Origin: Hermetia illucens
Taxonomy: Eukaryota; Arthropoda; Insecta; Diptera; Stratiomyidae
DNA: 64,000 nucleotides
Direction of reading: 5' to 3'
Assembly (NCBI RefSeq): GCF_905115235.1
Contig: NC_051850.1
Coordinates: 41,794,441-41,858,440 of the forward strand
Both the position numbers and the translations under genes were made by a program. Positions within the stretch are counted from its first letter, which is position 1. Each line of letters begins with the position of its first letter. Below are positions 45,645 to 58,270 of the stretch, in pieces. A model generated the notes under the pieces. That model was not told where the DNA came from. It was given only the letters and a program-made list of their open reading frames with translations, and searched no databases.

Positions 45645-47829
45645 GGGAAGGCGCAGTGATATATTTACCAATAATTATTGATTAGATATAGAACCAAGAA
45701 AAAATGTTGCAGTTAAGCTGGGTAACAAGCTCTTAACATTCGGAACATGTTACCGGGAAAGAATAATCTGATTAAAATGGCAACGAAGATAAATCTAAAA
45801 CTAGCCGAAATAATTTGATCACATTTCAGGTAGATTTACTTTCTTTTGTTGATCCTATGCTCCTTGTCCTCAGGGTTTACTTTTCAGAACTGAAACTGTG
45901 CAGCATATATATCCTTAAAAAGCTTATTTCAAATGTAGTTGTAAGAAATATCCAAGATTTTTCAAAAGGTCATTTCAGTTTTAGACTTTTAAATATAATG
46001 TTAAACGATATTTTACGAACACATGTAAGCATTGGTTCGAGCAATTATTTCCTGCATATATATACGCAATATTTAGCCAAAGTTTGATTAAATTTTAAGA
46101 TTTTTGAGATAATTGTTGGTATTATAGAACTTTGCACGGATTTCATATGAAGGTAAAGTAGTCATTGTGACCCGTTGTCAAACCATTTCAGTAAGTAGAG
46201 TTCAACCTACCGAGGGTGTACATTAACGTACTAAAATTAGATTAACCAATTCTTCAACTGCCGATTTCGTCTAGCACTACTGCACTCATCAGGCACCAGT
46301 ACAGGACTTTGATCACTGTTGGCCGCTAGATAACTTGCATTCGATTTAGATGATTGAAAAAAATCCCCAGCTTAGATCGAGCCCAACTAGTTACCATTTT
46401 TCGCAGATTTCCATTGCGAATTCAGTTGGCCAGTAGCAATCGGCTGCTAGCTAAGGTTTCGCACCGAACTCTCAGTACTAAATTTGGAGATGATGGTATG
46501 AGCATCGTTAAAAAGAAGTGGGGAATATCTCCGGAATTATTTAACCTCAGCAGAGAATTGACATATGACTATCATATTTACTTACGGTGGCGCGACAGTC
46601 CACTTCAAACCCGAGCCCTTTTGATGCATCGCTTCCAATTCTTTCGATCAACTGACCGCGCCCTTCAGGTTGATATTTTCATAAAGGCCGCCATTCATAT
46701 TCAGTTCGGGCTGCCAGTTACGCCGGAAAAGTTTGCAATATATACAGTTGAGCTAAGCACCATAAACGTACCAAGTCAGGCGGCATCATTAGTTTAGCCC
46801 TGGATTCTCATTCGAAAGTTTCAATCAACTTTCAATTTTTCCAATGCTGGACAACCCAGCATTGGCACCTACATATATAGAATATTGGGCGTTTTTAGAC
46901 TCTTGTTCGCAATATACTCATACAAAGCATTTTTCCTCTTTTATATACAGAAAGACTGTAACGACGAGGCGATTCTGCTGGCTTGTGCACCTAGAAATAA
47001 GGTTTGCATCACTTCTGGGCGCAAATTTCTCCCATTTTCCATTTCTTGCGAGAGCTGCTGTAGACATAGGACCATTTTTTTTAATTTTCCAATGAAAATC
47101 TACAATTGATCCTACTTCCTGTTGGGTGTGACTTTGGATCCACTCCGAGGGTTTCCTGCAAATCCAGCCAACTACTACTTCCCTTGGACTGGTCGTCGAG
47201 GCTCTACAACCCATTTGGACCCTTGGCCTTCAGGATGTCCGCATAAGGGCTGGTGTTAGTGTCGTGTATGTGATGCACGGCATTGGTATGCGCATACGTG
47301 TTTGCGGGTCGTTGCGAGCACTTGGCGGCATCTATCATAACAATGGACATTGCTCAGCTGTTTATGGTTCGCACATCACAGCGGGAGACAAAGGCAGAGT
47401 TTCCTTAAAAATTCATTTCGGATTAATGGTAATGTTGCTTTAAAATTTCTCTATAGAAAGCTTGGTGGAAGCAAACACGCGCAACATTCTCAGTAATTGA
47501 TCCATGTTTGTTCTGCTAGGAAGTGAGGAGGAAATAAGTAGGTGCATCCAAGATCAATCTTCCGGTTGCATCCGTTTCCTGCTGAGATAGGATGGGAAAC
47601 ACACAGAAGAAAACCATCTAGCCGACATCGACACACCGACACCAATGCATCGACCTGGGCCTGACTATAGGGGACTGGATTCCCCCAGGTCCGGAATATA
47701 AATTTCAGTGAAAAAAAGGGATAACAGGCGAACGGGTATAATTCTCTCCCCCAGCTTTTATAATTTTTACCCCCGAGTCTCATTTTCCGTACAATTTTGA
47801 CCTCGCGGCCCGGTTTTTCTCTCTATGGC
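45645..47829. other. Region downstream of ALG11, with one unidentified frame and a weak hammerhead-like motif
   Basis: The start is the ALG11 3' UTR. A hammerhead-like core is at 46265-46292 on the minus strand (see findings). A 147-codon frame at 46354-46797 (starting MKKIPSLDRAQLVTIFRRFP) matches nothing I recognise. Bases 46840-47829 show no assignable gene. Confidence 0.35.
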
Positions 47830-48970
47830 TCCGCATCAACCACATGGGTCACGGAGGGTTTGCGGATTTTAGGAGTTTCCACTGCCTCATCATTGGTGGC
47901 ACATTTTTCGAGCACAGAGGTTGCCAGAAGGTTAGTTCTGTTTCAGCTGACCGACAACATACGAGTAATCAGATCGGCCACTTCGCGATCGGTAGTCGAT
48001 TTAGGAGTTGTTTTCGCCGGAGAATATCGAAGAGGTCGGCCACGCTCCGATGAGGAGAGATCTTATGATCTGGCCGACTGCAGAATCGTGGAAACGGATC
48101 GATAACGGAAGGGATTAAAGACACTATTAACCATTGCAAATGATGGCGGGTGTGATGCACTCGAGGTCCGATATCGTGTGAAATCCCGGGAAATTCAATC
48201 CGCGACCGAGAGAGTGGTAGAAATGAAGATGATCGTCAAGATTCCAAGGAAAGATACCCGTCTTGAATGAGGAGTATCTGCATGCCTGTCGTCGCAAAAA
48301 TAATAGCTAAAATAATCCTGCAACGCATCAAAGGCATCTCATTGACCACATTAACACCCTACGGACCATTTTCAAACAGTACGCGGAGTTTAGATCTTCG
48401 CCGTCTGCCCTTCTCTTCATCAATTTCGAGAAGACTTTCGACAATGTGAACGGGGAGTATCTGGCTGATAGCTCTTATCAGAGCGACATATGGTCGCGCA
48501 AAATGTCAAATGCTGCCCCGAGGTAGAATGTCACAGGAATTTGAGGTCGGAAGCGAAGTTAGCCAAGGTTGTATTTTGTTACCGATATTATTTCTTCTTG
48601 TTATGAATGAAGTTCATCTGTTTTCTTCCTCATCAGGCTCTACATTTGGAAAGAATTTTTATATCTAGGAAAAGTGGTTTCTGCCGACAGTGGCACCGAC
48701 CTGGATGTCGCTCGACGCATTAACAGCACCAGATCCGCCTTCACTGGCTTGTCTAAAATCTGGGAATGCGGTTATCTCAAAACCAAAATCAAGTTGAATC
48801 TGTTCTGCGCTTATATTTTTCTATGTTCCAGGAATGGAAAGCCTTCATGAACATTTGCCTCCGACGTACCATCGGGGTACGCTGGCATAATACTATTTCG
48901 AACAAAGAACTTGGCGCAGATGCCACTTACCAGTGAGCCATGAGAAGGAAGTGGCAATGACTAGGTCACA
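47830..48970 (+). mobile_element. RTE-type LINE remnant
   Basis: The endonuclease C-terminal part is readable near 47885-48010 (HCLIIGGTFFEHRGCQKV, SNQIGHFAIGSRFRSC). Reverse transcriptase pieces follow (VVAKIIAKIILQRIKG near 48280-48327, an INFEKTFDNVN-like word near 48420-48450). The RTE C-terminal block (LRRTIGVRWHNTISNKEL-like) is near 48860-48910. Multiple frame shifts are present. It is the same family as the copies at 12300 and 55690 but in the opposite orientation. Confidence 0.65.
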
Positions 48971-51447
48971 CATCAATGGGGGGGCGAAAATTCCATTGCT
49001 GGCTTCACCATGCAGTGGAACCATTGCTGACTACACTATGCTGTGGAACCCACTCTTTCAATATGGCCGGCGAATGGGTCGCATGAAGTGCACTTGGTGC
49101 AGATCGCCTGAGGAAGAGTGCGGGTGGTTCGGGAAATTCTGGGGAGAATTGAAGCGCATTTCAGCGAACCGTGTACAATGGCGCACCCCACCAAGGGCTG
49201 AAAGGCATCCTCACATATAAGCATCAGTGGTTGCTCCGAGGAGCCCAATTAACGCTGTGGTGCGTCGTTTTGATGGCGCAAACTCTTAAGACCATGGCTG
49301 TTGTGGGAAGGACAAGGGGAGCAGAATCCAGACTGCACAGATCTTCAGAGGTAGCCCGTGTCGTTTACAAGCAGCTTCCCCGTTTTTCAAGTAGAAATCT
49401 CTTTTAGATCCCTAAAGAATTGATTGATTGTCTCCGTGCAAATCGCCGTAATTCTGTACGCATTTGTACACGATCAAGTGTTGCTAAAAAAGGCCAAATT
49501 CTCCTCGACTTGACGCATATAGTGAGCCTCCGCCATCTAAAGTCAGCAACTGTTTGGCCAAAAGTCCTTCTTGAACTGCTTTCGGTATGGAAACCACGCT
49601 CGTGCGTCTTTAGAAATGCGATATATATCCGAACGAAATACAGCTTTGGTACATCTCCACAAGCCGACGCAATTCTTGCTTGCTATTTCTGGAATATGAC
49701 TGGCGTTGTGTCGTTTGGCTGATTTTATCGTCGGTAAATATCGATTCGATAATCCCACACGACTGAGACTGCATAACCTCCAAGCGAGATTCTGGCTCAC
49801 AATCCTCCTCGTTGGCGGGAAGTGCGTATAGACTAGCAGCTCCAGTATCTCAGCGGGATATTCTGTCCAAAAGCTTTCCGAATTTTCAAGAGAGGATGGG
49901 CTCGTCTATTTCTTAGCCAGATTTTTACTGAGTCTTAATGGCCAACTTGCACCTCTTCACGTAGTGTTTGTACAGCAAGTACATATTTGTGCCTGCAGTA
50001 GATGTTGAAGACCTCCCTGGTCAAGGTCCTGAAGTTAGACAAATCTTTATTATATACACCGGGACAAGGTCTTTTTGCTCTATTTGGCAGGACACTCTAG
50101 TTTGTCTTTCATGCCAATGTTACCATAGCAAAGACTGGCATGTTTTTTTTAATAACTTAACCAAACTTCCTCTAGTCGACCCATATATTTGCGAAAACAA
50201 ATAACAGCAGACGTGATGAATGGTCTGTTAATGCTGATAGATTTGTATCTCCTATTTAACCCACAGGACTGCTTAACTGTGCAGCGGTCGCATTACTCCA
50301 TCTAAGACCCATCTCTTTGCTTTCTAGTGACGTAGATAGTGTTCCTTTTGTATAGGGGTAAGTCTAACTTCTCACATATTCTGTTGAAGGCCATGATTTG
50401 GGTTTACCAGTTTTAAACCGCTGATTCTCTATGCCAGACCAGACTAGATTAAAATTAAGTCGTCAGCTTACTGGCAGCACGCCGCTGAGTAGCTCCGCGG
50501 GGATTCGCGGATAATTTCAATCGCCTTTTGTTTTAGTGTAAGAATAAGCCAGCCAGAAAACTTGACTTTTTCGGAACGTGCTGGAAAGCAGAAGTTTGTT
50601 ACTGCTTATCTTCCTGGCACTTCTATAATTCCAGCTTCTATCCGGGAAGCATTTAGGTTTCTCCGTGTTCTCTTCTAGTCTCTACTTCAACATGACATTG
50701 AGAACTTTAGCTACTCCGTTTATCAAGGATATCCGTCTGAAATGTTTGATTACAATATTCCATTTAAGATTGAGAACTGTTTTAATTTCCTTCCAGAAGT
50801 CTTGAGAGGTCTGTTATTGCATTTTGATTGAGGGCCTTACGAAATGTTTGCTAGTTGTGGGTTCAGCTAGTTAAATATTTGATAACTTTCTTTTGGACAT
50901 CATCCTTCCACAGCCAAATATCACTGTTGATGAAACACTTTCAGAATTGTGGTCTTTGTTTGATTCCCTGTTTCTACGACGCTGCTAGTGACCAGTAGTC
51001 TCATGAGTGAGTTCATATCGCCTCTTTCTAAATCGACGCAATTTGTAATGAAATTACCCAGGATGCTATTAACGTCCTTAACGATGGTTTAATGGGCAGA
51101 TCAACGGCAGGTTTTGGTATCAACAATGATGAGAAAGTGGAGACATTTGATCAGAATTTGCATCTGCATTTTACTATTGCCTCTGTAAAGTGTTCGAAAA
51201 CGTCAGAACCATTTAACAGACTACGTATTCGTAAGTACAAGGTTTTGAGATCGACGAAATGCTCGCCAAAACATTGGTTGCCATCCTCATTTTCGCCGGT
51301 AAGTCCCATTGAAGTCCCACATAATGATAGTATAGTAGAAAACTGGCAGAGTTCTCGTTAAATTATTAACGAAAATAATGGGCAAGAGTAATTTTTGTGA
51401 GGCCGCCAAGGAGCTGTTGCGCTCTGGTGTCTAGTATAGAGCTTGTG
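48971..51447. other. Unassigned intergenic DNA
   Basis: I see no domain or RNA gene here. Open frames such as 48933-49220, 49171-49407 and 49420-49722 lack recognisable motifs. Part of it is probably eroded LINE sequence. Confidence 0.3.
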
Positions 51448-51640
51448 TAATAATAATAATGGATCATGGCCTTGAAGTGTGTTAGAGCACTTGATTCAAG
51501 ACCGTAAAGTAACACTACAGTACACTGTAGGAGGCAATGTGGTCAGCACTGCTCGCCCGAGAAGATTACCGTAATTTAACTCAGGTTCTTATTGACAGCT
51601 GAGTCTACTGGTATCTGACATCCCGTCACCACTTGTGCGC
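51448..51640 (-). repeat. tRNA-derived SINE, copy 3 (truncated, inverted)
   Basis: On the minus strand it carries the family body (CAGTAGACTCAGCTGTCAATAAG, GTGTACTGTAGTGTTAC-like, CTCTAACACACTTCAAGGCC) and the (ATT)n tail. The 5' tRNA-like head is missing. Confidence 0.75.
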
Positions 51641-51649
51641 TTTGAAAAT

Positions 51650-52340
51650 CCGAAACCTTGACTTCTTACAAAAGAAGTCAAAGGGAAACGGATTATTAAG
51701 CGTGAATACCCAGAGGCAACGAACACCTGAACAGGCAGTTCCTCTGCGCATTTTTAAGGTCAAAACTCGCTATAGTGGATGCTGCCGAATAATATACGAG
51801 AAAACTTCTTAACAACGGTAAATCAGAATCGGAAATGAAACATGATTAATGCGATTATGGGCAGCCTCTACAAAGAGTTACATGGTTTGGGCTATGGGAA
51901 CCCATCTACACCTGTCGGAGATCGTACAGGAGGTCATGGAAGTCGTGAGTGTGATTCACCGGAATGGGTCGCACAACGGTAATATCGTAACACTCGATAT
52001 TACATATGCTTTCAATTCTGTAAGATGAGCAGTTATACTAAATCCTATGTGTCGTGCTAACTCTTATGAATATTGATGGATTATTCGTGAAACGCCCTCT
52101 TCTTCTTGAAATGCTGGAAGGCCAGAATTACATGGCAAAAAGCACAAGACGGAATTCTAGAACGCTTCCTCCGATAGTTAGTAAGAATCGACGGAAGAGT
52201 CGAGTCTGATTAGTTATACAGATGATGTTGCAGTACTTGCTGCTAGATATACTGCTGAACAGATCCAAAGCATGCGATGAGCAAGTAGATGGTTGGCTGC
52301 ACATGGTTGTCATCTTCACTGAAAAGTGAATCACGCTCGA
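51650..52340 (+). mobile_element. R1-clade LINE reverse transcriptase remnant
   Basis: Near 51985-52025 the translation reads VTLDITYAFNSVR, matching the first catalytic Asp block. Near 52208-52250 it reads LISYTDDVAVLAARYTAEQI, with the second catalytic block as YTDD. Frame changes and stops are present. Confidence 0.55.
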
Positions 52341-52344
52341 AAAT

Positions 52345-52720
52345 TATTTAGTCATGACTGGGTGATGGAGCAAGCAGATGTTATCAGTTTAGTTGATGCG
52401 GTGGAAAGATCACATCGTCCATTGAATCCCCCACGTACTGCAGTCAAGAATGCATTAAAAACATCACCGATGCCGAGAAGAAAATTTATTTATATTTATT
52501 ATTACTTTCCGCGTAGACGCTATAGTGGCATGCCAGTCGAAGGTAAGCGACATTCAAATTATGGTCATTCTCGAAGAACATGCCTAAACGAAGGGTTATC
52601 AGAGTCCAACTTGGCATTCGGATCACCCGTTACGACCACATTGCCAGATTTGGGAAGGCTCTTCTGAACTGTGTATAATTGCTCATAGAAAGCAACTTTC
52701 TTCTCTATATCGGAAACTTC
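52345..52720 (-). mobile_element. RTE-type LINE endonuclease fragment
   Basis: Bases 52615-52720 resemble 13600-13700 and 56780-56850 in order of words (CTTCTGAACTGTGTATAATTG-like, CTCATAGAAAG, then TATCGGAA). It is therefore the same minus-strand RTE family segment. Confidence 0.4.
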
Positions 52721-52994
52721 TGTTTGTGTTGTGATGCCTCTGAAATTGGTTTAGATCAATTTATTTACATCCTGGTGTCTTTTTATCAAGAATTCTTGTA
52801 CGAGTATTCACTCCGTTATTCCAAATGTTCGAGTATTTTAAATATTAAAACCCATTTAATGTTTAATCACTTAATTTAAGTACGGTCACTAAATTAGTCG
52901 TTATAGTGATCCTGCTGCATATGCGAAGCTTTGTAGCGCCTCGAACCTCTGCTCCATTATATGCCTCTCAACCGCTAAAAGCAAATAATCCAGT

Positions 52995-53031
52995 GGGGAC
53001 CCTGCGGGAAGACGCAGAGAGAGGGGTCCCC
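52995..53031. other. Stable two-part hairpin
   Basis: GGGGACC (52995-53001) pairs with GGTCCCC (53025-53031), and the inner CTGCG (53002-53006) pairs with CGCAG (53013-53017) around GGAAGA. A 7-base bulge separates the two stems on the 3' side. Function is unknown. Confidence 0.5.
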
Positions 53032-53925
53032 TTATTCCAACTTAGTTCGCATCAACCTATGCTCTGCCGACGATGCACTAATTGAAGGTCCTGTCCGTTG
53101 CTATGATGAGTGCAGCCTATCTTCTTCCGAATGCTTGATCGTTTCCCAAGTCTATGGTCGTGTATATTGCGGCTCAACTACGCCCAGGAACTCCAATGGA
53201 GTATCATGTGCACTTTAGTCAAGCATTGCCAGTGCGCGTCCAGGCTAAACAACATTGCCACCTATTCAGTGCGATCCTCTCCCGCGGCCGCATCGTAAGT
53301 TGAGAGTCGCTCACACGTGCCGAAAATCCATTTCCGCAACGCCGTACGTGTGCTGAGGTGAGCCATTGCCAAGCCAAACTCTGAACTAGCGTCGATGGCG
53401 TCTGTCTAAAGCCCAAGATGCATCCATGATGACTGACTACCCAAAACGTACGTGAGCAATTTATTTCCTCACAAGAAGTACAACTATTTGAGTATTTTAA
53501 AAGCATAAAAAAGAATTTTTTCAATAAAAACCAACAAGTTATATAAGCAAAAAAAATCAGATTTGATGTCTCCAAAAAAGATAACAGATCATGGTCAAAA
53601 ATACGCTTGCTGAGAGACATATCAACATCCAACTTTTCCTTCGAAAACTCGTACATCTACATCCTCAAAGGTCCAATTAAAACCCATTTAAATCCATCGG
53701 CGCTTTTTTACAGATTATAACCGTTCTTATTTGATATTTGACCATTTGCAGATGAATTCTCGTGTACATGATTTGTTTTTATACTAAGCTGCCCGGATTG
53801 CACAATCTTTTACCACTAAAAGTTAGAAGAAGAAGAAGGACATTTTGACATTTGATCAGGTTAAGTTTAGCTTAAGTTGTCTCGGTGCTTGCTGGTCAGA
53901 AAGGGGATTATTCCTTACATTTAAA

Positions 53926-54723
53926 ATGCGGAGCGTCAGGTCGCTACATACAATCATCAATAAAGATGGTCAACTACTCAGAAAACAGCCGTCGGGCCGA
54001 ATCATCGCAGCCTTTGCTCACACAGAGCCTGCAGAAACAACGGAGCCTCCCGCATCCTTTGCAGAAGTCGAGGAAGAAAAGCCTCCCCAGAAGCTCAACA
54101 CTTCCCGATTACTTCCGCAACATCGTAAAATGCTCCGTGAAGAGCGACCATATTCAGAGCCACACTCCTGGATTCATACAACGGAGAAATACAACCGCAT
54201 GATGTTCGGGCGCTACGGCTTATCCAGCGGAGTCGACCCTCGAATTTGCTTCCCCACCAAGTCCGACCTAGAAGAACAAGCGGAATACGAACGAGTTGCT
54301 TTCCCGCACACCATCCCTGAAATGATTGAAATCAACAAAAAGGCGAAGGAAGAGAAACGTGCACAAATCCGCAAGCGGGAAGAGGAACTTGAGAAGAAAC
54401 TAGAGAAATTGGATCAGTGGAAGCGGGAACTGAATGCTAAAATTGCCAAGAAGGAAGCGGAAGCTCAGGCGGCGAAAGAAAGGAAGGAGCGACTTATTGA
54501 GGAAGTGAGGAGGCACTTCGGGTTCAAGGTGGATCCCCGCGACGACCGCTTCAAGGAGATGCTAGAGCAGAAGGAGCGTGAAGACAGGAAGAAGACTAAG
54601 GAGGCGAAGCGGAAGGCCAAGGAGGATAAGATGCTTGCAAAGCTGCAAGAAACTGCGAAAGGAATGAATGAAAAGGATACCAAAGGTGCAGCGAGTAAAG
54701 GACAAATAGAGGATAAGGATTAG
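53926..54723 (+). CDS. GADD45GIP1: Mitochondrial large ribosomal subunit protein mL64 (CRIF1/GADD45GIP1)
   Basis: A single-exon frame of 265 codons is proposed from the internal ATG at 53926. The frame itself is open from 53845, but MRSVRSLHTIINKDGQLLRK from 53926 looks like a mitochondrial targeting start. Conserved family segments are LLPQHRKMLREERPYSEPHSW, then KYNRMMFGRYGLSSGVDP, and a YERVAFPHTIPEM block. A long basic coiled coil follows (about residues 145-250) with FGFKVDPRDDRF inside it. The protein sits near the exit of the mitoribosomal tunnel and supports insertion of membrane-bound respiratory subunits. AATAAA lies at 54768-54773. No intron is needed. The gene is an island between transposon relics. 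Confidence 0.9.
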   Translation: MRSVRSLHTIINKDGQLLRKQPSGRIIAAFAHTEPAETTEPPASFAEVEEEKPPQKLNTSRLLPQHRKMLREERPYSEPHSWIHTTEKYNRMMFGRYGLSSGVDPRICFPTKSDLEEQAEYERVAFPHTIPEMIEINKKAKEEKRAQIRKREEELEKKLEKLDQWKRELNAKIAKKEAEAQAAKERKERLIEEVRRHFGFKVDPRDDRFKEMLEQKEREDRKKTKEAKRKAKEDKMLAKLQETAKGMNEKDTKGAASKGQIEDKD

Positions 54724-54954
54724 AAAATGGGATTGCGATAGTTATTGTTGGAGAAAGAAAAGTTGCAAATAAATTTAGATAGAATGAGCTTCCTTTATTT
54801 AATTCTAGTAAGAACGCGATATTGTAGGATGTATGCACTCAGGTTAAGTAAGGTGAGAGCATTTTAAAGTTTTATACATTATTTTGCATAAAATCGTACG
54901 ATGGTTGACAAAGCACTAAACTTGTTGTCTACTGTTGTGTTTCGCATTGAAAAT

Positions 54955-55540
54955 TGAATCTGGTTTTTTGGACAGCATTATCTTTGGTGATGAAACCTAG
55001 GCTTACCAATACGGCCCAGAAAACAAAACGACAAAGCTGTGGGTGGCACACCGACCAGTTCCCCAAGCCGAAAAGGGCAAGAATGAGCAAATCAAGAGTG
55101 AAAACAATGCTCATTGTCTTTTTAGGCAATAAAGAAGTTCCTCAAGGACAGACAGGGTTATGTCTACTATGTGGATATGCTGAAAAGGCACCGAAAAAAG
55201 GTCATCAGGACGGTAAAAGACATCTCCACTACCTGAAAACTCCATCACGACAACGCACCTTGCCACAAAGCAGTATTCGTCCGTGAGTTCTTGGCCGAAC
55301 ACCAGGTGCTAATGCTGCTTCATCCCCCCTATAATCCTGATGTCACCCCAGCAGAATTCTTTTTGTTCCCTCGGATTGAGGCAGCCCTGAAAGTGACTTT
55401 CGAGAGGTCCCCGAAGACGATGGAAAAAATGTGTAAAGGTCCAAGGACAATACTTTGAAGAATATTAAGTAATGCAAATCTGCCCAACAAGTTACCTGAA
55501 AATATTAATTGCATTACTTTTGGAACGTACCCTGTATATA
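54955..55540 (+). mobile_element. Mariner-type DNA transposon relic
   Basis: Translated pieces show GDET near 54991-55005, KLWVAHRPVPQAEKGK near 55032-55080, and, with a frame change, LHHDNAPCHKAVFVREFLAEHQV near 55240-55308 followed by HPPYNPDVTPAEFFLFPRI. The two catalytic Asp blocks and the spacing fit the mariner D,D34D group. The end near 55515-55540 (CTTTTGGAACGTACCCTGTA) looks like a terminal inverted repeat; its partner upstream was not found. It begins about 180 bases downstream of the mL64 poly(A) signal. Confidence 0.75.
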
Positions 55541-55689
55541 TAAGAATACCACTCAACCCTTGGTGGAGTATAGCGCGTCGGCCACATCTACGCCCAATCA
55601 TTCACAGTTCGCTGAAATGCCCTTCAGTTCCTCCCAAGTCCAACTTTATTTGCCTTTCTTTTCAAATCCCGAGCCATTTGGACAAGGTC

Positions 55690-57240
55690 CATGACCCGGT
55701 GAGAGAACAAACAAATGTTATCAAAATAGTCGAGGTATTTGAGGGAAGATGCTATGGTCCGTTAAATTCCTCCACGCCCTTCGGACAAGGCAGGAAGAAG
55801 ATCGTCACCAATAACAAGAATAAATAATATCGGTGACAGGATGCAACCCCACCGGACTCCGCTTTAACTTCAAATTCCTCTAAGATGTTACCTTGATGCG
55901 TGACGAAAAATTTGGCGCCATCATATGTCACTCTGATAATAGTCATTAACTTCCTCGGAATGGTACTCCTGCGCATACCGCGCTAGGAGCGCTCAATATT
56001 CACACCTTCTCAAAATTGATAAACAGGTGAAGCGAAAATATAAACTTCACACACTGTCCCAAAATGATCTGTAGGATGTGGCCAATCGAGAATGATCCGA
56101 TGCGGAAACCCGCTTGCTCTCTATCGATCAAGTTTTCGAGATGTCCTTTGATGCGTTCCAAGATTATTTTAACTATTATCTTTGCAACAGCAAAGAGAAC
56201 GATCATCCCCTTTTTCCACTTTCTGGGAAAGGTCTTGGATTCTCATGATTCCCGCTCGAGTGGAAGTAGCAGATCTGCAGAAACCGCAGGTGCGGCGCTG
56301 AACAATTCTGGGAGGGAGAATCAATTGAGCCTTTAACCCCTTCCGTTCATCGATCTGCTTCCATGATTCCACAGTCAGTCAGATCTTATGGAACCTGTTT
56401 GGGATGTCACTCACGGCTTTGTTACCGCAAAAAAAGCATTTTTGATGGTTCATAAAAGCGGACGGGGACGCAGCTTTCTAACCTTGCGAGAAGTAGCGGA
56501 CGCAACACGCAACCAAAGGTAAGTGACCGTCGGCGGTGACAGCACCTCTTTTGTTGCGTACATCCAGAAGACAACTCCTAAATCTACTGCTGATCGAAAA
56601 CTGGTGTATGTCGGTTGAAACCAAACTGACCTTAGGCCAAGCTCTGTGATCGAACAATGTGTCACCAATGACGAGGCGCTGGAAATTGCAGAAATCCACA
56701 AACCTCCCACCATTGTCGTTATCGTCCGAGCAAAGTGCTGTCAGCGCCCATTGTAGCATTCAGATCACGATCACAATGTCGTCTTTAGGAAGCCTCTCTG
56801 GAATTGCGTTTAATTGCTGGTAAAAAGCATCCTTCTCGACTATGTCGGAAGTCTCCGTTAGTGTATAGCACTGTACAATTGTGATACTCACTAACCTGAA
56901 CCGGAATTTTGCAGTTAGAAGTTTGTCAGAAACCGTTTCTGCTACCGCTTAGTTTTCCAGAGTCTATGAAAGCATGTTGCCGTAAGAAAGTGCTTTTCAG
57001 AGTCCTACTATCTTACTTTGCTAAGGCCCAGATTATCCACCTTATATCGTTAGAATTCACGCTCGATTTAGAGAAAGTGAGCAATCTGAGGTCCCCCGAT
57101 GCCGTTGTCGAAAAACGTGTTCCGTTTTCGATAGCAATGAAGTCAATACCTATCTGAGGTGTTGTTGACGCAGCAGTAAGTTTCGAAATCCAGTAAGTGC
57201 TAGTCCACAGATTACTATCCTTTCTAGTCACCTGCTTGTA
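55690..57240 (-). mobile_element. RTE-type LINE remnant, longest copy
   Basis: On the minus strand, endonuclease remnants span 57230-56400 (FQRLVIGDTLFDHRAWPKV, then a FSISSRFRSCLLDVRNKRG-like stretch). Reverse transcriptase follows at 56206-55700 (AKIIVKIILERIKGHLENL, DREQAGFRIGSFS, a FINFEK block, then MTIIRVTYDGAKFFVTHQG). The C-terminal part is missing. Frame shifts break it in several places. It shares sequence with 12300-14140 and 47830-48970. Confidence 0.75.
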
Positions 57241-57285
57241 GTAAAAGTAAGGAAAATTTTGAGTGTATTTTAAGCACCAATTCGC

Positions 57286-57580
57286 GTGTCCAGATAGCCG
57301 AGTAGTTAGAGCACAAGGCTGTCATAAGAAAGGCGCGGTTCAAATCTCACTGGTGGCAGTGGAATTTGTATCGTGATTTTCTTCGGATACTAGTCGACTT
57401 AGCTGTAAAAGAGTACCTGAGTCAAATCAGGATAAAAATCTCGGGCGACCGCAATGTTGACCACATTGCCGCCTATAGTGTACTGTAGTGTACCGGTATA
57501 GGGTCTTGAATGAAGTGCTCTAACATACTTCAAGCCCCTGATCCAATTAGATTGTTGCGCCAACGATTATTATTATTAAT
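57286..57580 (+). repeat. tRNA-derived SINE, copy 4 (near full length)
   Basis: It has an A-box-like TAGCCGAGTAGTTAGAGCA and a B-box-like CGCGGTTCAAATCTCAC. The complete family body follows (CGACTTAGCTGTAAAAGAG, AGTGTACTGTAGTGTACC, CTCTAACATACTTCAAGC) and an (ATT)n tail at 57565-57580. Confidence 0.88.
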
Positions 57581-58270
57581 TCGCAGGACAAAGTAAAAGT
57601 TTGCTTTTAAAGAATTAACCAGCATTTGGGATGTTGGGCGTATGAAGTCAGTTAAATCCATAAATTCATGATAAGTTGAATTGCGGCGAATGGTGATTGT
57701 TCATTATTTTGAACTGTAGGGAGAGCTTCAACCGGGGGAATTTCTGGAAAGAGTTGAAGTAGATTATCAGAATCCTAGAGCAAAGACATGTGGGCATAGC
57801 CAGTTTATTATATTATACATGGTCGATATATTGGCAGAACTCCGTCATGTTATTCACATATCATGCTGGTCTCATGCCCAGGATGGGCCCCGGTCCGATC
57901 GAGAAATGGGAGAAGGTTCTTGACGCATGAGTTGGCCCCAAAAGCTGCAAAATAGAACGCGAACGCGTTAAAAATGGCTCTAAACTTCTCTATTTTGGTA
58001 GCCCACATACACAATACGGTGTTGGCATTGTCATCTCAGAGGGTTTCCGTAACGCCATTGCATCATGCATCATGTGGTGGGGTCTCAGATTGAATCTGAA
58101 TTAAACTGAGTTCTTGTCGACTGATCCCCATGAAACAGGCGTTATCACGGTGAGTAGCAGTGACCTGACCAGAAATGAGTGATTTAAATAAAGCCAGAAA
58201 ACTGCATTGTGGAATTGCTTCATGCAGCAGCGCAACCTGGATGAAGTTACGTTCCATAACTGGTATTCTC

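Noticed and set aside
53219-53656. A 145-codon minus-strand gene upstream of mL64
   Set aside because: No domain, a mixed AT-rich half and an unrelated GC-rich half, and no matching splice signals.
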